DNA from: Bacteroidota bacterium
Lineage (GTDB): Bacteria; Bacteroidota; Bacteroidia; Chitinophagales; Chitinophagaceae
Reading direction: 5' to 3'
NCBI GenBank assembly: GCA_018268135.1
Contig: JAFDXD010000120.1
Location: forward strand, 62,001-126,000
DNA length: 64,000 nt
Shown here: piece by piece, positions 17,864-26,972 of the stretch
Position numbering within the stretch: position 1 is the stretch's first letter
Layout of the letters: each line of letters starts with the position of its first letter
The notes under the pieces: model-generated
What the model was told of the DNA's origin: nothing
Databases searched by the model: none
What the model saw: only the letters and a program-made list of their open reading frames with translations
Position numbers and translations under genes: made by a program

Positions 17864-18883
17864 ATGATAACAGATTTACGATCAGATACATTTACAAAAC
17901 CTTCAGCAGCCATGCTGGAGGCAATGATGAAAGCCTGGGTAGGCGATGATGTATTTGGGGAAGACCCAACAGTAAATGAATTGGAGGCCTATATCGCAGA
18001 AATGTTTGGAATGGAAGCCGCTATTTTTTGCCCGAGTGGCACCATGACAAACCAAATTGCCATTAAATGCCATACCCAACCGGGTGATGAAGTCATTTGC
18101 GATAAAACGAGTCATGTTTATATTTACGAAGGAGGAGGTATTGCCTTTAATAGTGGCTGCCAGGTAAAAGCAATAGATGGCGACCGTGGAAGGATACTAG
18201 CACATCAGGTAGCCGAAGCCATTAATCCAAATGATGTACATAAAGCAAAAACCTCGTTGGTATCATTGGAAAATACCGCCAACAGAGGTGGTGGAAGTTG
18301 TTACAATATCACTGATATACAAGATATTAAATCAGTTTGTCTAAATAATAATTTAAAATTACATTTAGATGGAGCCAGACTTTTTAATGCCCTTGAAAGC
18401 ACCCGACAAAAGCCAAAAGATTATGGTAAAATATTTGACAGCATTTCTGTTTGCCTGAGTAAGGGGCTTGGAGCACCAGTTGGCAGCCTTCTACTGGGCG
18501 ATAATGATTTTATAAAAAAAGCCAGAAGGGTTAGAAAAGTATTTGGGGGAGGCATGAGGCAGGCAGGCTACATGGCTGCTGCCGGGTTATATGCTTTGCA
18601 AAATAATATAAATAGGTTATCAGAAGACCATCATCATGCAAAACAAATAGCAGAAGCCCTGCTAAAAAAAGATTTTATTGGCAAAATGCTTCCTGTAGAA
18701 ACCAATATCTTGATATTTGAAGTGACAGAAGGCTATACCCCTACAGAATTTTGCGAATACTTAAAAGATTATGACGTACTCTGCCTGCCAATATCTGCCA
18801 CACAGGTAAGAATGGTACTACATCTTGATATTACTAATAAAATGGTACAAGAGTTACAAAATATTCTATATGAAATGCCTTAA
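17864..18883 (+). CDS. ltaE: Low-specificity threonine aldolase (beta-eliminating aminotransferase-fold)
   Basis: This 339-residue fold-type I PLP enzyme opens ITDLRSDTFTKPSAAMLEAM, the hallmark 'DLRSDT-x-TxP' start of threonine aldolases. It carries GDDVFGEDPTVNELE near 27-41, LHLDGARLFNA near 167 (Asp pairs with the pyridine nitrogen) and the Schiff-base lysine K200 in VCLSKGLGAPVGS. It cleaves threonine/allo-threonine to glycine and acetaldehyde. The next gene, pgi, lies 46 bp downstream and may be co-transcribed. Confidence 0.93.
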   Translation: MITDLRSDTFTKPSAAMLEAMMKAWVGDDVFGEDPTVNELEAYIAEMFGMEAAIFCPSGTMTNQIAIKCHTQPGDEVICDKTSHVYIYEGGGIAFNSGCQVKAIDGDRGRILAHQVAEAINPNDVHKAKTSLVSLENTANRGGGSCYNITDIQDIKSVCLNNNLKLHLDGARLFNALESTRQKPKDYGKIFDSISVCLSKGLGAPVGSLLLGDNDFIKKARRVRKVFGGGMRQAGYMAAAGLYALQNNINRLSEDHHHAKQIAEALLKKDFIGKMLPVETNILIFEVTEGYTPTEFCEYLKDYDVLCLPISATQVRMVLHLDITNKMVQELQNILYEMP

Positions 18884-18929
18884 TTAAAATATAAAATAAA
18901 AATTATAACTATATAAAAATAAACAAATT

Positions 18930-20525
18930 ATGTTTCCAAAAATAAATCCTACTGAAACAGATGCCTGGCAATCACTCTTAAAGCACAAGGCATTGTTTAA
19001 CAATGTGCATATTAAAGACTTGTTTTTCAATGATAAAGATAGATTTGATAAATTAAAATTACAGTTTGAAGATATCTTATTTGACTATTCAAAAAACCTG
19101 GTAACAGAAAATACTATTGAGGTATTGCTGGAGCTGGCAAAAGAATGCAAATTGGAAGAAGCCCGGGCTGCTATGTTTGACGGAGAAAAAATAAATGGTA
19201 CGGAAGACAGGGCTGTTTTACATACTGCCCTTAGAAATTTTTCGGGTAAGCCGGTGATGGTAGATGGCCAGGATGTAATGCCTGATATACAAAAGGTGCA
19301 GCAGCAAATGAAAGCTTTTTGCAACAAAATACATAGTGGCCAATGGGTAGGATTTACAGGCAAAAAGATAAAATATATAGTGAATATAGGAATTGGTGGC
19401 AGCGACCTGGGGCCTGTAATGGTTACAGAAGCTTTAAAACCATATTGGCAACAGGGTATTCACCCCTACTTTGTAAGCAATGTAGATGGCACCCAAATAG
19501 TCGAAACACTTAAACTGGTAACAGCAGATGAAACCATCTTTATGATTGCCAGCAAAACATTTACTACCCAGGAAACCATGACCAATGCAAATACTGCAAG
19601 AGATTGGTTTTTACAAAACGGTGGCAAGCCCGAGCATATTGCCAAGCACTTTGTAGCGCTAAGTACCAACAAAAATGATGTAGAAAAATTTGGCATTGAC
19701 CCGGCCAATATGTTTGTATTTTGGGACTGGGTAGGCGGCCGCTATAGTTTATGGAGCGCCATAGGGTTATCTATAGCTGCCACTATTGGTTATGATAATT
19801 TTGAACAACTGCTTAAAGGAGCTTATAGTACAGACTTACACTTTAAAGAAGCGCCCCTACATCAAAATATTCCCGTATTGATGGCAATGATAGGTATATG
19901 GTATCGCAATTATTTTGGCACAGAAACAGAAGCCATATTGGCTTATGACCAATATATGCACCGGTTTGCAGCTTATTTTCAGCAAGGAAATATGGAAAGC
20001 AATGGCAAGCATGTGGACAGGCTTGGGCAAAAAGTAACTTATGATACTGGTCCGGTAATTTGGGGAGAGCCTGGCACAAATGGACAGCATGCTTTTTACC
20101 AGCTTATACATCAGGGTACCCCAATAATACCCTGCGATTTTATTGCTCCTGCACAATCTCACAACCCCATTGGAGATCATCACTTAAAATTGGTGAGTAA
20201 CTTTTTTGCTCAAACTGAAGCTTTGATGAATGGTAAAGACCATGAAAATCCATACCGGGTTTTTGAAGGCAACAGGCCTACAAACTCATTTTTAATAAAA
20301 AAAATTACCCCATATACTTTAGGTCAACTGACAGCAATGTATGAACACAAAATTTTTGTGCAGGGTGTGGTTTGGAACATTTACAGCTTTGACCAATGGG
20401 GAGTAGAGCTAGGTAAACAATTAGCCATAAAAGTATTGCCCGAGTTAGAAAATGAGGATGAAATAACTACCCATGATGGCAGTACCAACGGACTGATAAA
20501 TGCTTATAAAAAAATGCGGAAATAA
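18930..20525 (+). CDS. pgi: Glucose-6-phosphate isomerase
   Basis: The 531-residue enzyme interconverts glucose-6-phosphate and fructose-6-phosphate. It has both PGI signatures: [18 protein letters not shown] near 270 and the C-terminal [14 protein letters not shown] near 490. It also has the phosphate-binding [18 protein letters not shown] near 152, the [13 protein letters not shown] segment and a catalytic-region Glu in QGNMESNGK. It is full length, as for the E. coli-type family. With fbp (52141-53184) it forms part of the gluconeogenic set in this window. A bidirectional terminator follows. Confidence 0.97.
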   Translation: MFPKINPTETDAWQSLLKHKALFNNVHIKDLFFNDKDRFDKLKLQFEDILFDYSKNLVTENTIEVLLELAKECKLEEARAAMFDGEKINGTEDRAVLHTALRNFSGKPVMVDGQDVMPDIQKVQQQMKAFCNKIHSGQWVGFTGKKIKYIVNIGIGGSDLGPVMVTEALKPYWQQGIHPYFVSNVDGTQIVETLKLVTADETIFMIASKTFTTQETMTNANTARDWFLQNGGKPEHIAKHFVALSTNKNDVEKFGIDPANMFVFWDWVGGRYSLWSAIGLSIAATIGYDNFEQLLKGAYSTDLHFKEAPLHQNIPVLMAMIGIWYRNYFGTETEAILAYDQYMHRFAAYFQQGNMESNGKHVDRLGQKVTYDTGPVIWGEPGTNGQHAFYQLIHQGTPIIPCDFIAPAQSHNPIGDHHLKLVSNFFAQTEALMNGKDHENPYRVFEGNRPTNSFLIKKITPYTLGQLTAMYEHKIFVQGVVWNIYSFDQWGVELGKQLAIKVLPELENEDEITTHDGSTNGLINAYKKMRK

Positions 20526-20554
20526 ATATTTCGGCAATAACCAATATTAAAAGC

Positions 20555-20578
20555 CAATCCCCTCGCATGAGGGGATTG
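20555..20578. terminator. Bidirectional terminator between pgi and the PUR-like gene
   Basis: CAATCCCCTC and GAGGGGATTG form a perfect 10-bp stem with a GCAT loop in the 81 bp between two convergent genes. T-rich flanks are short on both sides. Confidence 0.75.
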
Positions 20579-20606
20579 ATTATTTTATACAAGGTTCTAT
20601 ATTAAA

Positions 20607-21083
20607 TTACCATTTATCTACTTCTTCTGTGCTACCGTTGTCAACTGGTGTTACATCAGCTTTTGGAGCTTCTTCAACAATTGCAGGCTGCGTAGCTTCT
20701 ACTGGGGCAGCAGGTATGGAAGTTGATGCTTCATTAACAGAAGTAGAAGGAGCTGCATTAGAGTTAGCTTGTCCTTCTTCCCCTTCGTAAGCGGCATCAT
20801 GGTTAAATGCATCAAAATCAAAATCTGGCATCAAATCAGTTTTTACATAATCAACTGCGTCAGTCAGGCCTTTTAAAAATTTATTAAAATCTTCTTTGTA
20901 CAAAAAGATTTTATGACGGTCATACCCATCAGAATCAAAACGCTTTCTACTTTCTGTAATAGTAAGATAGTAATCATTGCCACGTGTTTCCCTTACATCA
21001 AAAAAGTAAGTTCTGCGTTTTCCGGCTTTAATACGTTTGCTATAAACGCTTTCCATTTTTTTGTCGTTGTTTTCGTACGCCAC
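20607..21083 (-). CDS. PUR-alpha-like nucleic-acid-binding protein (DUF3276)
   Basis: The 158-residue protein contains one PUR repeat (ESVYSKRIKAGKRRTYFFDV, then DYYLTITESRKRF and HKIFLYKEDFNKFLKGL), the bacterial DUF3276 family related to eukaryotic PUR-alpha and Borrelia BpuR, which bind single-stranded DNA/RNA. The last 55 residues are a low-complexity acidic/Pro/Ser tail ending EEVDKW. The frame starts with GTG at 21083 (product MAYENNDKK...); an ATG ten codons in (21056) is an alternative, but the longer form matches usual family length. A good -33/-7 promoter lies 47 nt upstream. Confidence 0.85.
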   Translation of the reverse strand: MAYENNDKKMESVYSKRIKAGKRRTYFFDVRETRGNDYYLTITESRKRFDSDGYDRHKIFLYKEDFNKFLKGLTDAVDYVKTDLMPDFDFDAFNHDAAYEGEEGQANSNAAPSTSVNEASTSIPAAPVEATQPAIVEEAPKADVTPVDNGSTEEVDKW

Positions 21084-21129
21084 TTTTGTAATTATTAAAT
21101 GATAAAAAATTTACTCTTTTTGAGTGGAG

Positions 21130-21159
21130 CAAAGATAAAGTTGTTTTTGATATCACAAA
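21130..21159 (-). promoter_or_regulatory. Promoter of the PUR-like gene
   Basis: The minus strand shows TTTG (21159-21156), 18 nt, then TATCTTTG (21137-21130), a full match to the Bacteroidota primary-sigma promoter, 46 nt before the GTG start. Confidence 0.65.
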
Positions 21160-21202
21160 AAATATCGCCCGAATGCTTGTTTTTTTTTATTTGAGGCAAA
21201 TA

Positions 21203-23044
21203 TTATATGAGTCCTTCGTCGCTTTGTTGTTGCTTTTGGTACATTTCTGCATATAAACCATTCAATTGCATTAATTGCTGGTGATTTCCCATTTCGGCTA
21301 TTTGCCCCTCCTCCATCACTATTATTTTGTCAAAATTAAATAAGGAAAATATTCGGTGCGTAATAATAATGGCCGTACGCTTTTGCAGATATTGGTACAG
21401 GTTAGTGATAATAGTTTTCTCTGTACGGGCATCAACGGCGCTGAGGCAATCATCAAAAATTACAATTTCAGGTTTTTTAATAAGCGCCCTGGCTATAGAA
21501 ATTCTTTGTTTTTGCCCCCCACTTAATGTTACCCCTCTTTCTCCAACCATCGTTTCAAACTTATCTTCAAATTCACTGATTTCTTTATAAATATTTGCAG
21601 CAGAAGCAGCTTCTTCTACTTCTTTAAATGTTGCACCTGCATTTCCAAACAAAATATTGTTTTTAATGCTGTCGCTAAACAAAAAAACGTCTTGAGGTAC
21701 ATAACTTATTTGCCCCCGCAGGTTTTCTAATTTTAAATCCTGCACAGCTATACCATCATACAATAATTGCCCTTGTTGAGCATCGTACATTCTGAGCAGT
21801 AATTGAGCAATGGTAGTTTTGCCCGAGCCGGTTCTACCTACAATGGCAATTTTATCTCCTTTATTTATTTGCAGAGTAAAATTTTTAACCGCATGTATGC
21901 CGGTATTTGGGTAAATAAAATTTACATCCTTAAAACTTATATTACCTGTTAGCTTCTGCACTACTGCCGCCGTTTTATTTTTAATAGCAGGGTTTATCAA
22001 TAAAAATTCGTTTATGCGTCTTTGAGAGGCCACTGCTCTTTGAGTCATACTTGCCGTCCACCCTATGGCGCTCACCGGAAATGTCAGCATTTGAATGTAC
22101 AATACAAATTCTGCAATTTTTCCAACAGAATATTCCGGGTTGCCGGGATGATGCACTACATCTAAAGCTCCAACAAGTATTGTAAGTAAAGTACTAAGCC
22201 CTATTAACAATGCCATGCTGGGAAAATATACAGCTTCCGTTTTAGCAAGGCTAAGTGCATTGGCACGGTAGCTTTCACTATTGTTTTTAAAAAAACGCAA
22301 CATGGCTTGCTCCTGCACAAAAGATTTTATTACACGAATACCGGAGTAAGACTCCTGTGCATTGGTAGTAAGGTCGCTTAAAAGAGATTGAATACGCTCA
22401 CTTTTTTTATTGATGATTGTATTTACAAAGTAAATGGTAAAGGCCAAAATGGGCAATGGGCATAAGGCTACAATTGTAAGTTTTACATCGGATTTAAACA
22501 TAAAAAAGATACTAAATCCAATGACTGCCGCAAGGTTTATAAAATACATTAAGGCCGGGCCGGTGTACATCCTCACCCTGCTTACATCCTCACTAATCCG
22601 GTTCATCAAATCGCCTGTGCTATGCAATTTATAAAAGGCAGTATCTAATTTTTGATAGTGAGCAAAGATTTCATTTTTTTGTGCAAACTCAATGTGGCGG
22701 CTCATTACAATAATGGTTTGCCTCATCAAAAACATAAATATTCCGCTGATTACTGCCAGTAATAATAATATAATGCCTGCAAAAAGTATTTTCTTATTAA
22801 ATGAAAGAGTATCAAAGCTTGTAACAACAGCTCTTACAATCACATCATAATTTTTGGCTGATTGCGATGCCGCAATATGATTGCCGGAGGTACTGATAGA
22901 AGATACCACTGTATTGACAACATACCCCGTAATTTGTGGAGCAAGTATTCTGAAATAATTTGTGAGTACAACAAACAGGATTCCTAAAAAAAAATACCAT
23001 TTATACTTCCAGAAATATTTATTGAGCGTAGAAAGCTGTGTCAT
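21203..23044 (-). CDS. ABC exporter, fused permease-ATPase (MsbA-like)
   Basis: The 613-residue half-transporter has six membrane segments in residues 15-320 (type IV/ABC-exporter fold) and a C-terminal ATPase. Walker A is GRTGSGKTT near 395, the Q-loop is SYVPQDVFLF, the signature is LSGGQKQR near 497 and Walker B is IVIFDDCLSAVD, followed by the H-loop THR. It works as a dimer; the substrate may be lipid, peptide or drug and cannot be fixed from sequence. An intracellular-loop-like insertion (SSISTSGNHIAASQSAKNYD) occurs between helices 1 and 2. It stands alone, with a TAATTTTG box 5 nt before the ATG. Confidence 0.92.
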   Translation of the reverse strand: MTQLSTLNKYFWKYKWYFFLGILFVVLTNYFRILAPQITGYVVNTVVSSISTSGNHIAASQSAKNYDVIVRAVVTSFDTLSFNKKILFAGIILLLLAVISGIFMFLMRQTIIVMSRHIEFAQKNEIFAHYQKLDTAFYKLHSTGDLMNRISEDVSRVRMYTGPALMYFINLAAVIGFSIFFMFKSDVKLTIVALCPLPILAFTIYFVNTIINKKSERIQSLLSDLTTNAQESYSGIRVIKSFVQEQAMLRFFKNNSESYRANALSLAKTEAVYFPSMALLIGLSTLLTILVGALDVVHHPGNPEYSVGKIAEFVLYIQMLTFPVSAIGWTASMTQRAVASQRRINEFLLINPAIKNKTAAVVQKLTGNISFKDVNFIYPNTGIHAVKNFTLQINKGDKIAIVGRTGSGKTTIAQLLLRMYDAQQGQLLYDGIAVQDLKLENLRGQISYVPQDVFLFSDSIKNNILFGNAGATFKEVEEAASAANIYKEISEFEDKFETMVGERGVTLSGGQKQRISIARALIKKPEIVIFDDCLSAVDARTEKTIITNLYQYLQKRTAIIITHRIFSLFNFDKIIVMEEGQIAEMGNHQQLMQLNGLYAEMYQKQQQSDEGLI

Positions 23045-23049
23045 TGCTG

Positions 23050-23057
23050 CAAAATTA
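23050..23057 (-). promoter_or_regulatory. -7 box (TAATTTTG) 5 nt before the ABC exporter start
   Basis: The minus strand reads TAATTTTG with 5 nt to the ATG at 23044, another case of the leaderless-type spacing. Confidence 0.4.
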
Positions 23058-23269
23058 ATTAATATTTGCTGTACTATTATTTGCGGGGCTTTTGTACAAA
23101 ATACCAGGTAGATATGAAGGGTAAATTACCAAATCAAAATATCGGAAGAAGAATGTTCCTCAGTAAATAAAACTGAACTGGGGCTGTGTATTTTTTATAA
23201 GCTTAGGATTTTTTAGGCTTTACTTTATACAAATGCAATCATTGCTGTATAGATAACACTTTTAAAAGC

Positions 23270-23290
23270 GTTTGTATGAATGATACAAAC
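23270..23290. repeat. Perfect inverted repeat downstream of the acyl-CoA-binding protein gene
   Basis: GTTTGTAT and ATACAAAC are separated by 5 nt. The hairpin lies about 35 nt past the ACBP stop on the minus strand but lacks a T tract, so it could be a weak terminator or a protein-binding palindrome. Confidence 0.4.
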
Positions 23291-23325
23291 CTCAGTAAAT
23301 ATTTTTTTAAGTTTAAAACAGGTAA

Positions 23326-23583
23326 TTAACCGCCCAGTTGCGTTACCAATTGGATATAATCTTCCATTGCTTTTTCTTTTGATTTTCCTTTAAGTGCAAG
23401 CCAGGCCTGATATTTTGCCTTGTTTACAAAATCAAATGGGTTAGAGGGTTCATCAATATTTATATCACCAATAGTAGATTGCTTGTAGAGAGCGTATAAT
23501 TTTAACAGGTTTTCATTGTCCGGTTTTTGCGAAAGATTTTTACTGTTTTGTACAGCAGTTTCAAATTGTATTTGCAGGTTCAT
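23326..23583 (-). CDS. Acyl-CoA-binding protein
   Basis: At 85 residues this is a complete ACBP-fold protein: LQIQFETAVQNSKNLSQKPD, LLKLYALYKQSTIGDIN and KYQAWLALKGKSKEKAMEDY. These contain the conserved Y-A/L-YKQ-x-T-x-GD and KxxAWxxLKG-x-S-x-x-A-x-x-x-YI ligand-binding residues. ACBPs bind medium/long-chain acyl-CoA esters in the cytosol. They are universal in eukaryotes but patchy in bacteria. The gene lies 27 bp after sdaA on the same strand and probably shares its transcript; no obvious pathway link joins the two. Confidence 0.9.
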   Translation of the reverse strand: MNLQIQFETAVQNSKNLSQKPDNENLLKLYALYKQSTIGDINIDEPSNPFDFVNKAKYQAWLALKGKSKEKAMEDYIQLVTQLGG

Positions 23584-23610
23584 AAAATAACAAAGGTTTA
23601 TGTAAAAAAA

Positions 23611-25038
23611 TTAGCATTCACTTAAGCTCAGAGGGATATTTACTGCAAGGCCACCATCAGCGGTTTCTTTATACTTACTACTCATGTCAAGTGCAGTATC
23701 CCACATGGTTTTAATCACAGCATCCAGGGTAACTTTTGCAAAATCGGGGGTGCTTTGAAGAGCAAGCTGGCAAGCTGTAATAGCCTTAATGGCACCCATT
23801 GTATTGCGTTCAATACAAGGTATTTGCACCAGGCCTCCAATAGGGTCGCAGGTCATACCAAGGTGATGCTCCATTGCAATTTCGGCGGCCATTAAAGCCT
23901 GCCGCTGTGTACCACCCATAGATTCTGTAAGGGCAGCAGCAGCCATAGCGCTACTTACGCCTATCTCTGCCTGGCAGCCGCCCATTGCTGCAGAAATGGT
24001 AGCACCTTTTTTAAAAATGCTTCCTACTTCGGCTGCCGTTAATAAAAATTGTACAATTTTATCTTCTGTATCGCCATCGCAAAACAAAATATAGTATTGC
24101 AATACTGCCGGTATTACGCCTGCTGCTCCATTGGTTGGCGCCGTTACTACTCTTCCAAAAGAGGCATTTTCTTCATTTACTGCCAGAGCAAAACAGCTAA
24201 CCCAATCTAAAATATATTTAAAACTATTACCCCCATTTTTAATTGCCAGTATCCAACTATTATAGTCGGAATACGGTTGGTTATTTAATAATTTTTTATT
24301 TAATGCCTCCGCTCTTCTTTTTACAGAAAGCCCTCCGGGCAAGTAACCATCTGCATTACAGCCTCTGTAAATGCACTCTTTCATCACTCTCCAAATTTCT
24401 AATAATTGTTTTTTGGTTTCTTCGTTGCTTCGCCAGGAAGATTCGTTTTCCATTACTACTTCGTAAATATTCATACCGGTAGTGCGGCACCAATGCAGCA
24501 AGTCGTTAGAAGTATTAATAGGAAATGGAAGTGTTACATTTTCATTGCCGGATGCCCCCTGCCCTTCCTGCTGTACAAAGCCGCCGCCAACAGAATAATA
24601 AGTTTGTGCAAGGGTTTCACCATTTTGCAATGTAACTAAAAAGCTTAATGCATTGGGATGAAAAGGGAGAGATTCTGTATATAAAAAATCTATATCATCA
24701 CTGGGAGTAAAATCAATTTCGTGCTTACCGGCAAGCAATATTTTATTCATTGCTTTTATATCATTTATTTTGGAGCCAATGGCATTTACATCAAATGTTA
24801 CGGGATCTTCGCCACTTAAGCCAAGTTGTACTGCAATATCAGTACCATGCCCCACTCCGGTTTTTGCCAGCGATCCATACAAAAGCACTTCAATAGAAAG
24901 TACAGATTGAAGCAAATTTTTATCTTCTAAATACCGGGTAAACATTTGTGCGGCCCGCCAGGGGCCAAGGGTATGGCTACTACTTGGGCCTACACCAATT
25001 TTAAACATATCAAATACTGAAATAGATTCGTGGCTCAC
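23611..25038 (-). CDS. sdaA: L-serine ammonia-lyase (iron-sulfur type, single chain)
   Basis: The 475-residue protein fuses the beta domain (N-terminal, [20 protein letters not shown], the standard opening) and the alpha domain in one chain, as in E. coli SdaA. The [4Fe-4S] region shows [19 protein letters not shown] near 390, plus upstream Cys in [20 protein letters not shown]. It deaminates L-serine to pyruvate and ammonia. The cluster dehydrates the substrate and is oxygen-sensitive. The gene follows a terminator that separates it from the FKBP gene, and acyl-CoA-binding protein follows. Confidence 0.95.
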   Translation of the reverse strand: MSHESISVFDMFKIGVGPSSSHTLGPWRAAQMFTRYLEDKNLLQSVLSIEVLLYGSLAKTGVGHGTDIAVQLGLSGEDPVTFDVNAIGSKINDIKAMNKILLAGKHEIDFTPSDDIDFLYTESLPFHPNALSFLVTLQNGETLAQTYYSVGGGFVQQEGQGASGNENVTLPFPINTSNDLLHWCRTTGMNIYEVVMENESSWRSNEETKKQLLEIWRVMKECIYRGCNADGYLPGGLSVKRRAEALNKKLLNNQPYSDYNSWILAIKNGGNSFKYILDWVSCFALAVNEENASFGRVVTAPTNGAAGVIPAVLQYYILFCDGDTEDKIVQFLLTAAEVGSIFKKGATISAAMGGCQAEIGVSSAMAAAALTESMGGTQRQALMAAEIAMEHHLGMTCDPIGGLVQIPCIERNTMGAIKAITACQLALQSTPDFAKVTLDAVIKTMWDTALDMSSKYKETADGGLAVNIPLSLSEC

Positions 25039-25050
25039 TGTATTTTAATA

Positions 25051-25080
25051 TAAAAAAAGCTTTGAAAAATATCAAAGCTT
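25051..25080 (-). terminator. Intrinsic terminator between the FKBP and sdaA genes
   Basis: AAGCTTTGA and TCAAAGCTT form a perfect 9-bp stem, and on the minus strand seven T follow. It ends the FKBP transcript just before sdaA. Confidence 0.8.
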
Positions 25081-25103
25081 AAAATTAGTTAATTTAATTA
25101 TCA

Positions 25104-25613
25104 CTATTGAACATTCAATAAATCAACGGTAAATTTAAGATAAGAATTACCGGGTATTCCATTGTACATATTGGCGCCATAACCAAGGGTTGGCGGTATA
25201 AAAAGTGTAATGCTGCCGCCCGATTTAAGAAAGGGAAGCGCTTTTTTCCAACCTTCAATTACCCCGCCAAGGTCAAACCTTGCTGTAGAAGTGCTACTAC
25301 CCGTTTGGGCAGTAGTGGCTGCGGTGGGATCAAAGGCTACATTATTAAAATATGTACCCCTGTACCGTACAATCAGGTTAGAGCAAATGGTAGGATTAGG
25401 GCCGGTACCCTGCGTAGTAATAACGTAAAACACGCCACTACTATCCTGTACTGCATTGGTGATATTATTTGCTAAAAGATAATTTTTGATAGAATCTGTT
25501 TCGACCTTTGGAGCTATAATGTTATCTGAGGTATAAATACATTTGGCTGTTTCTTTTTTGCAGGCGAATAGAGAAATGGTTAGTGTTAGTAATAAAAACC
25601 CTACTTGTTTCAT
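25104..25613 (-). CDS. FKBP-type peptidyl-prolyl isomerase lipoprotein
   Basis: The 169-residue protein has a lipoprotein signal (MKQVGFLLLTLTISLFAC, Cys18). An FKBP domain follows from about residue 60: YVITTQGTGPNPTICSNLIV, then VIEGWKKALPFLKSGGSITL (the VIxGW active-site strand) and PPTLGYGANMYNGIPGNSYL. It catalyses cis-trans isomerisation of X-Pro bonds, here in the periplasm, and probably assists outer-membrane or secreted protein folding. A second, longer FKBP is encoded at 50609-51343. The 113-residue membrane protein gene lies 25 bp upstream on the same strand. Confidence 0.9.
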   Translation of the reverse strand: MKQVGFLLLTLTISLFACKKETAKCIYTSDNIIAPKVETDSIKNYLLANNITNAVQDSSGVFYVITTQGTGPNPTICSNLIVRYRGTYFNNVAFDPTAATTAQTGSSTSTARFDLGGVIEGWKKALPFLKSGGSITLFIPPTLGYGANMYNGIPGNSYLKFTVDLLNVQ

Positions 25614-25638
25614 GTTGTGTTTTTGAGGTTACCAAAAT

Positions 25639-25980
25639 TTAAATATCAATATCAGAAAGTTCTTTTTGCTGACGGTGTATTAGTTCCTTGTATGTTTGTT
25701 CATTCATCTCCCACTTAAATTGCATTCTGTAATATGAAAAAAAGAAGATGGCAATTAAAACTGCAATAACGGTTACTACAAATGTACCGGGAGAAGTATT
25801 AGAAATTTTAGTAAACCAATTAGGAAATAAAAAATATACCATAACTATAAATACCAAGATAGACAACCCAAATAAAGCTGCCATTGGAAAGCCACGAACC
25901 ATTTTACTAGAAAAAGAACTTTCCAAAATGCGGTTCTCTTCCCAATATTTAATAAATTCTAACTCTTTATCAGTTAACAT
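25639..25980 (-). CDS. Small two-helix membrane protein of unknown function
   Basis: The 113-residue product has an N-terminal soluble segment (MLTDKELEFIKYWEENRILE), two hydrophobic helices (MAALFGLSILVFIVMVYFLF near 33 and FVVTVIAVLIAIFFFSYYRM near 68) and a charged C-terminal tail with RQQKEL. I do not recognise a named family; similar short proteins of this layout are frequent in Chitinophagaceae. It precedes the FKBP lipoprotein by 25 bp on the same strand. A TTG-N22-TAAATTTG promoter ends 4 nt before the ATG. Confidence 0.6.
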   Translation of the reverse strand: MLTDKELEFIKYWEENRILESSFSSKMVRGFPMAALFGLSILVFIVMVYFLFPNWFTKISNTSPGTFVVTVIAVLIAIFFFSYYRMQFKWEMNEQTYKELIHRQQKELSDIDI

Positions 25981-25984
25981 AGGG

Positions 25985-26017
25985 CAAATTTAAGTAAATC
26001 AATTATTTGAATTGCAA
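25985..26017 (-). promoter_or_regulatory. Promoter with -7 box 4 nt before the start codon of the small membrane protein
   Basis: The minus strand shows TTG (26017-26015), 22 nt, then TAAATTTG (25992-25985), with 4 nt to the ATG at 25980. This fits a leaderless transcript. Confidence 0.5.
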
Positions 26018-26060
26018 TATTCTTTATAACTTGTAGGTTTCTAATCCATTCTTTTGCATT

Positions 26061-26966
26061 ATGAAGATAGAGCAACTAATTGTACAATATTTATATAATA
26101 ACAAAACCGTAACACTGCAGGATATTGGTAGTTTTACTATTTCTCCTGATATCATTATACCAGCGGATAATGATAAACAAGAAGTATTACCTGATGGTGC
26201 TATCAGTTACGAATATAATCCAAAAGCAAAGATGGATGAAGGCCTGGTAGAATTTGTAATGCAACAGACTCGTAAAATAAGACCATTGGCTGCATCAGAT
26301 CTTGAATCATATAGCATATTAAGCAAACAGTTTTTGAATATTGGCAAACCAATGATAATAGAAGGGTTAGGAACGCTCTTAAAAAATCAATTTGGAGAGT
26401 ATGTATTTAACCAGTCGCACTTAAGCAATTCACGGCTGGAACCTGCAGCCCAGCCCATCAAAGAAAAAATTGATGAGGACATAAGTTTTTCATCGCCGGG
26501 TGCTAAACAATCTTCAAAAAAAGGACTTGCCATTACACTGTCAATTATTTTAATAGGCCTTATAGTGGGTGCTCTTTATTATTTCTTAAAGAAAGAAGAT
26601 ACAGCTGTACAAAAAACGGAGCCGGTTACTAATACAGTATCTGAAACTCCAATAATCAACAACAATACTGACACTACTAAAAAAGACAGTACGGTAAAAC
26701 CTGTTGCAGACAGCACCAAACAGATTGCAAAAGTAAACGATGGATATACCTTTAAAGTAGTTATAAAAGAGTACCCTACAAGGGCAGCAGCACAAAAAGC
26801 TTATACCAGGCTAACCAACTATGGGCATACAATAATTTTAACTACAATAGACTCTACACTTTACAGATTGTCAATACCATTTACTACAGAATTGTCTGAC
26901 AGCCTTAGGGCAAAAGATTCGCTGGCAAAGTTTTTTAGAGCAAAAACATTCATTGACCGGAATTAA
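26061..26966 (+). CDS. HU-CCDC81 / SPOR domain membrane protein
   Basis: The 301-residue protein begins with the two HU-like modules of the bacterial HU-CCDC81 family (IEQLIVQYLYNNKTVTLQDI, then IGKPMIIEGLGTLLKNQFGE near 92). A Ser/Lys linker and one transmembrane helix follow (LAITLSIILIGLIVGALYYF, 155-176). A Thr/Asp-rich periplasmic stretch leads to a SPOR domain (about 225-300: YTFKVVIKEYPTRAAAQKAY). SPOR domains bind denuded peptidoglycan at division sites. The arrangement suggests a bridge from a cytoplasmic HU-like domain to the septal wall. YhhN follows after 6 bp. Confidence 0.88.
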   Translation: MKIEQLIVQYLYNNKTVTLQDIGSFTISPDIIIPADNDKQEVLPDGAISYEYNPKAKMDEGLVEFVMQQTRKIRPLAASDLESYSILSKQFLNIGKPMIIEGLGTLLKNQFGEYVFNQSHLSNSRLEPAAQPIKEKIDEDISFSSPGAKQSSKKGLAITLSIILIGLIVGALYYFLKKEDTAVQKTEPVTNTVSETPIINNNTDTTKKDSTVKPVADSTKQIAKVNDGYTFKVVIKEYPTRAAAQKAYTRLTNYGHTIILTTIDSTLYRLSIPFTTELSDSLRAKDSLAKFFRAKTFIDRN

Positions 26967-26972
26967 TAATGA

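Noticed and set aside
17769..17867. Open plus-strand frame before threonine aldolase (IYNPDEVEKLAGEK...)
   Set aside because: It has no start codon, is bounded by an upstream stop and overlaps the aldolase promoter box. It could be the scar of a lost gene but cannot be supported as coding.
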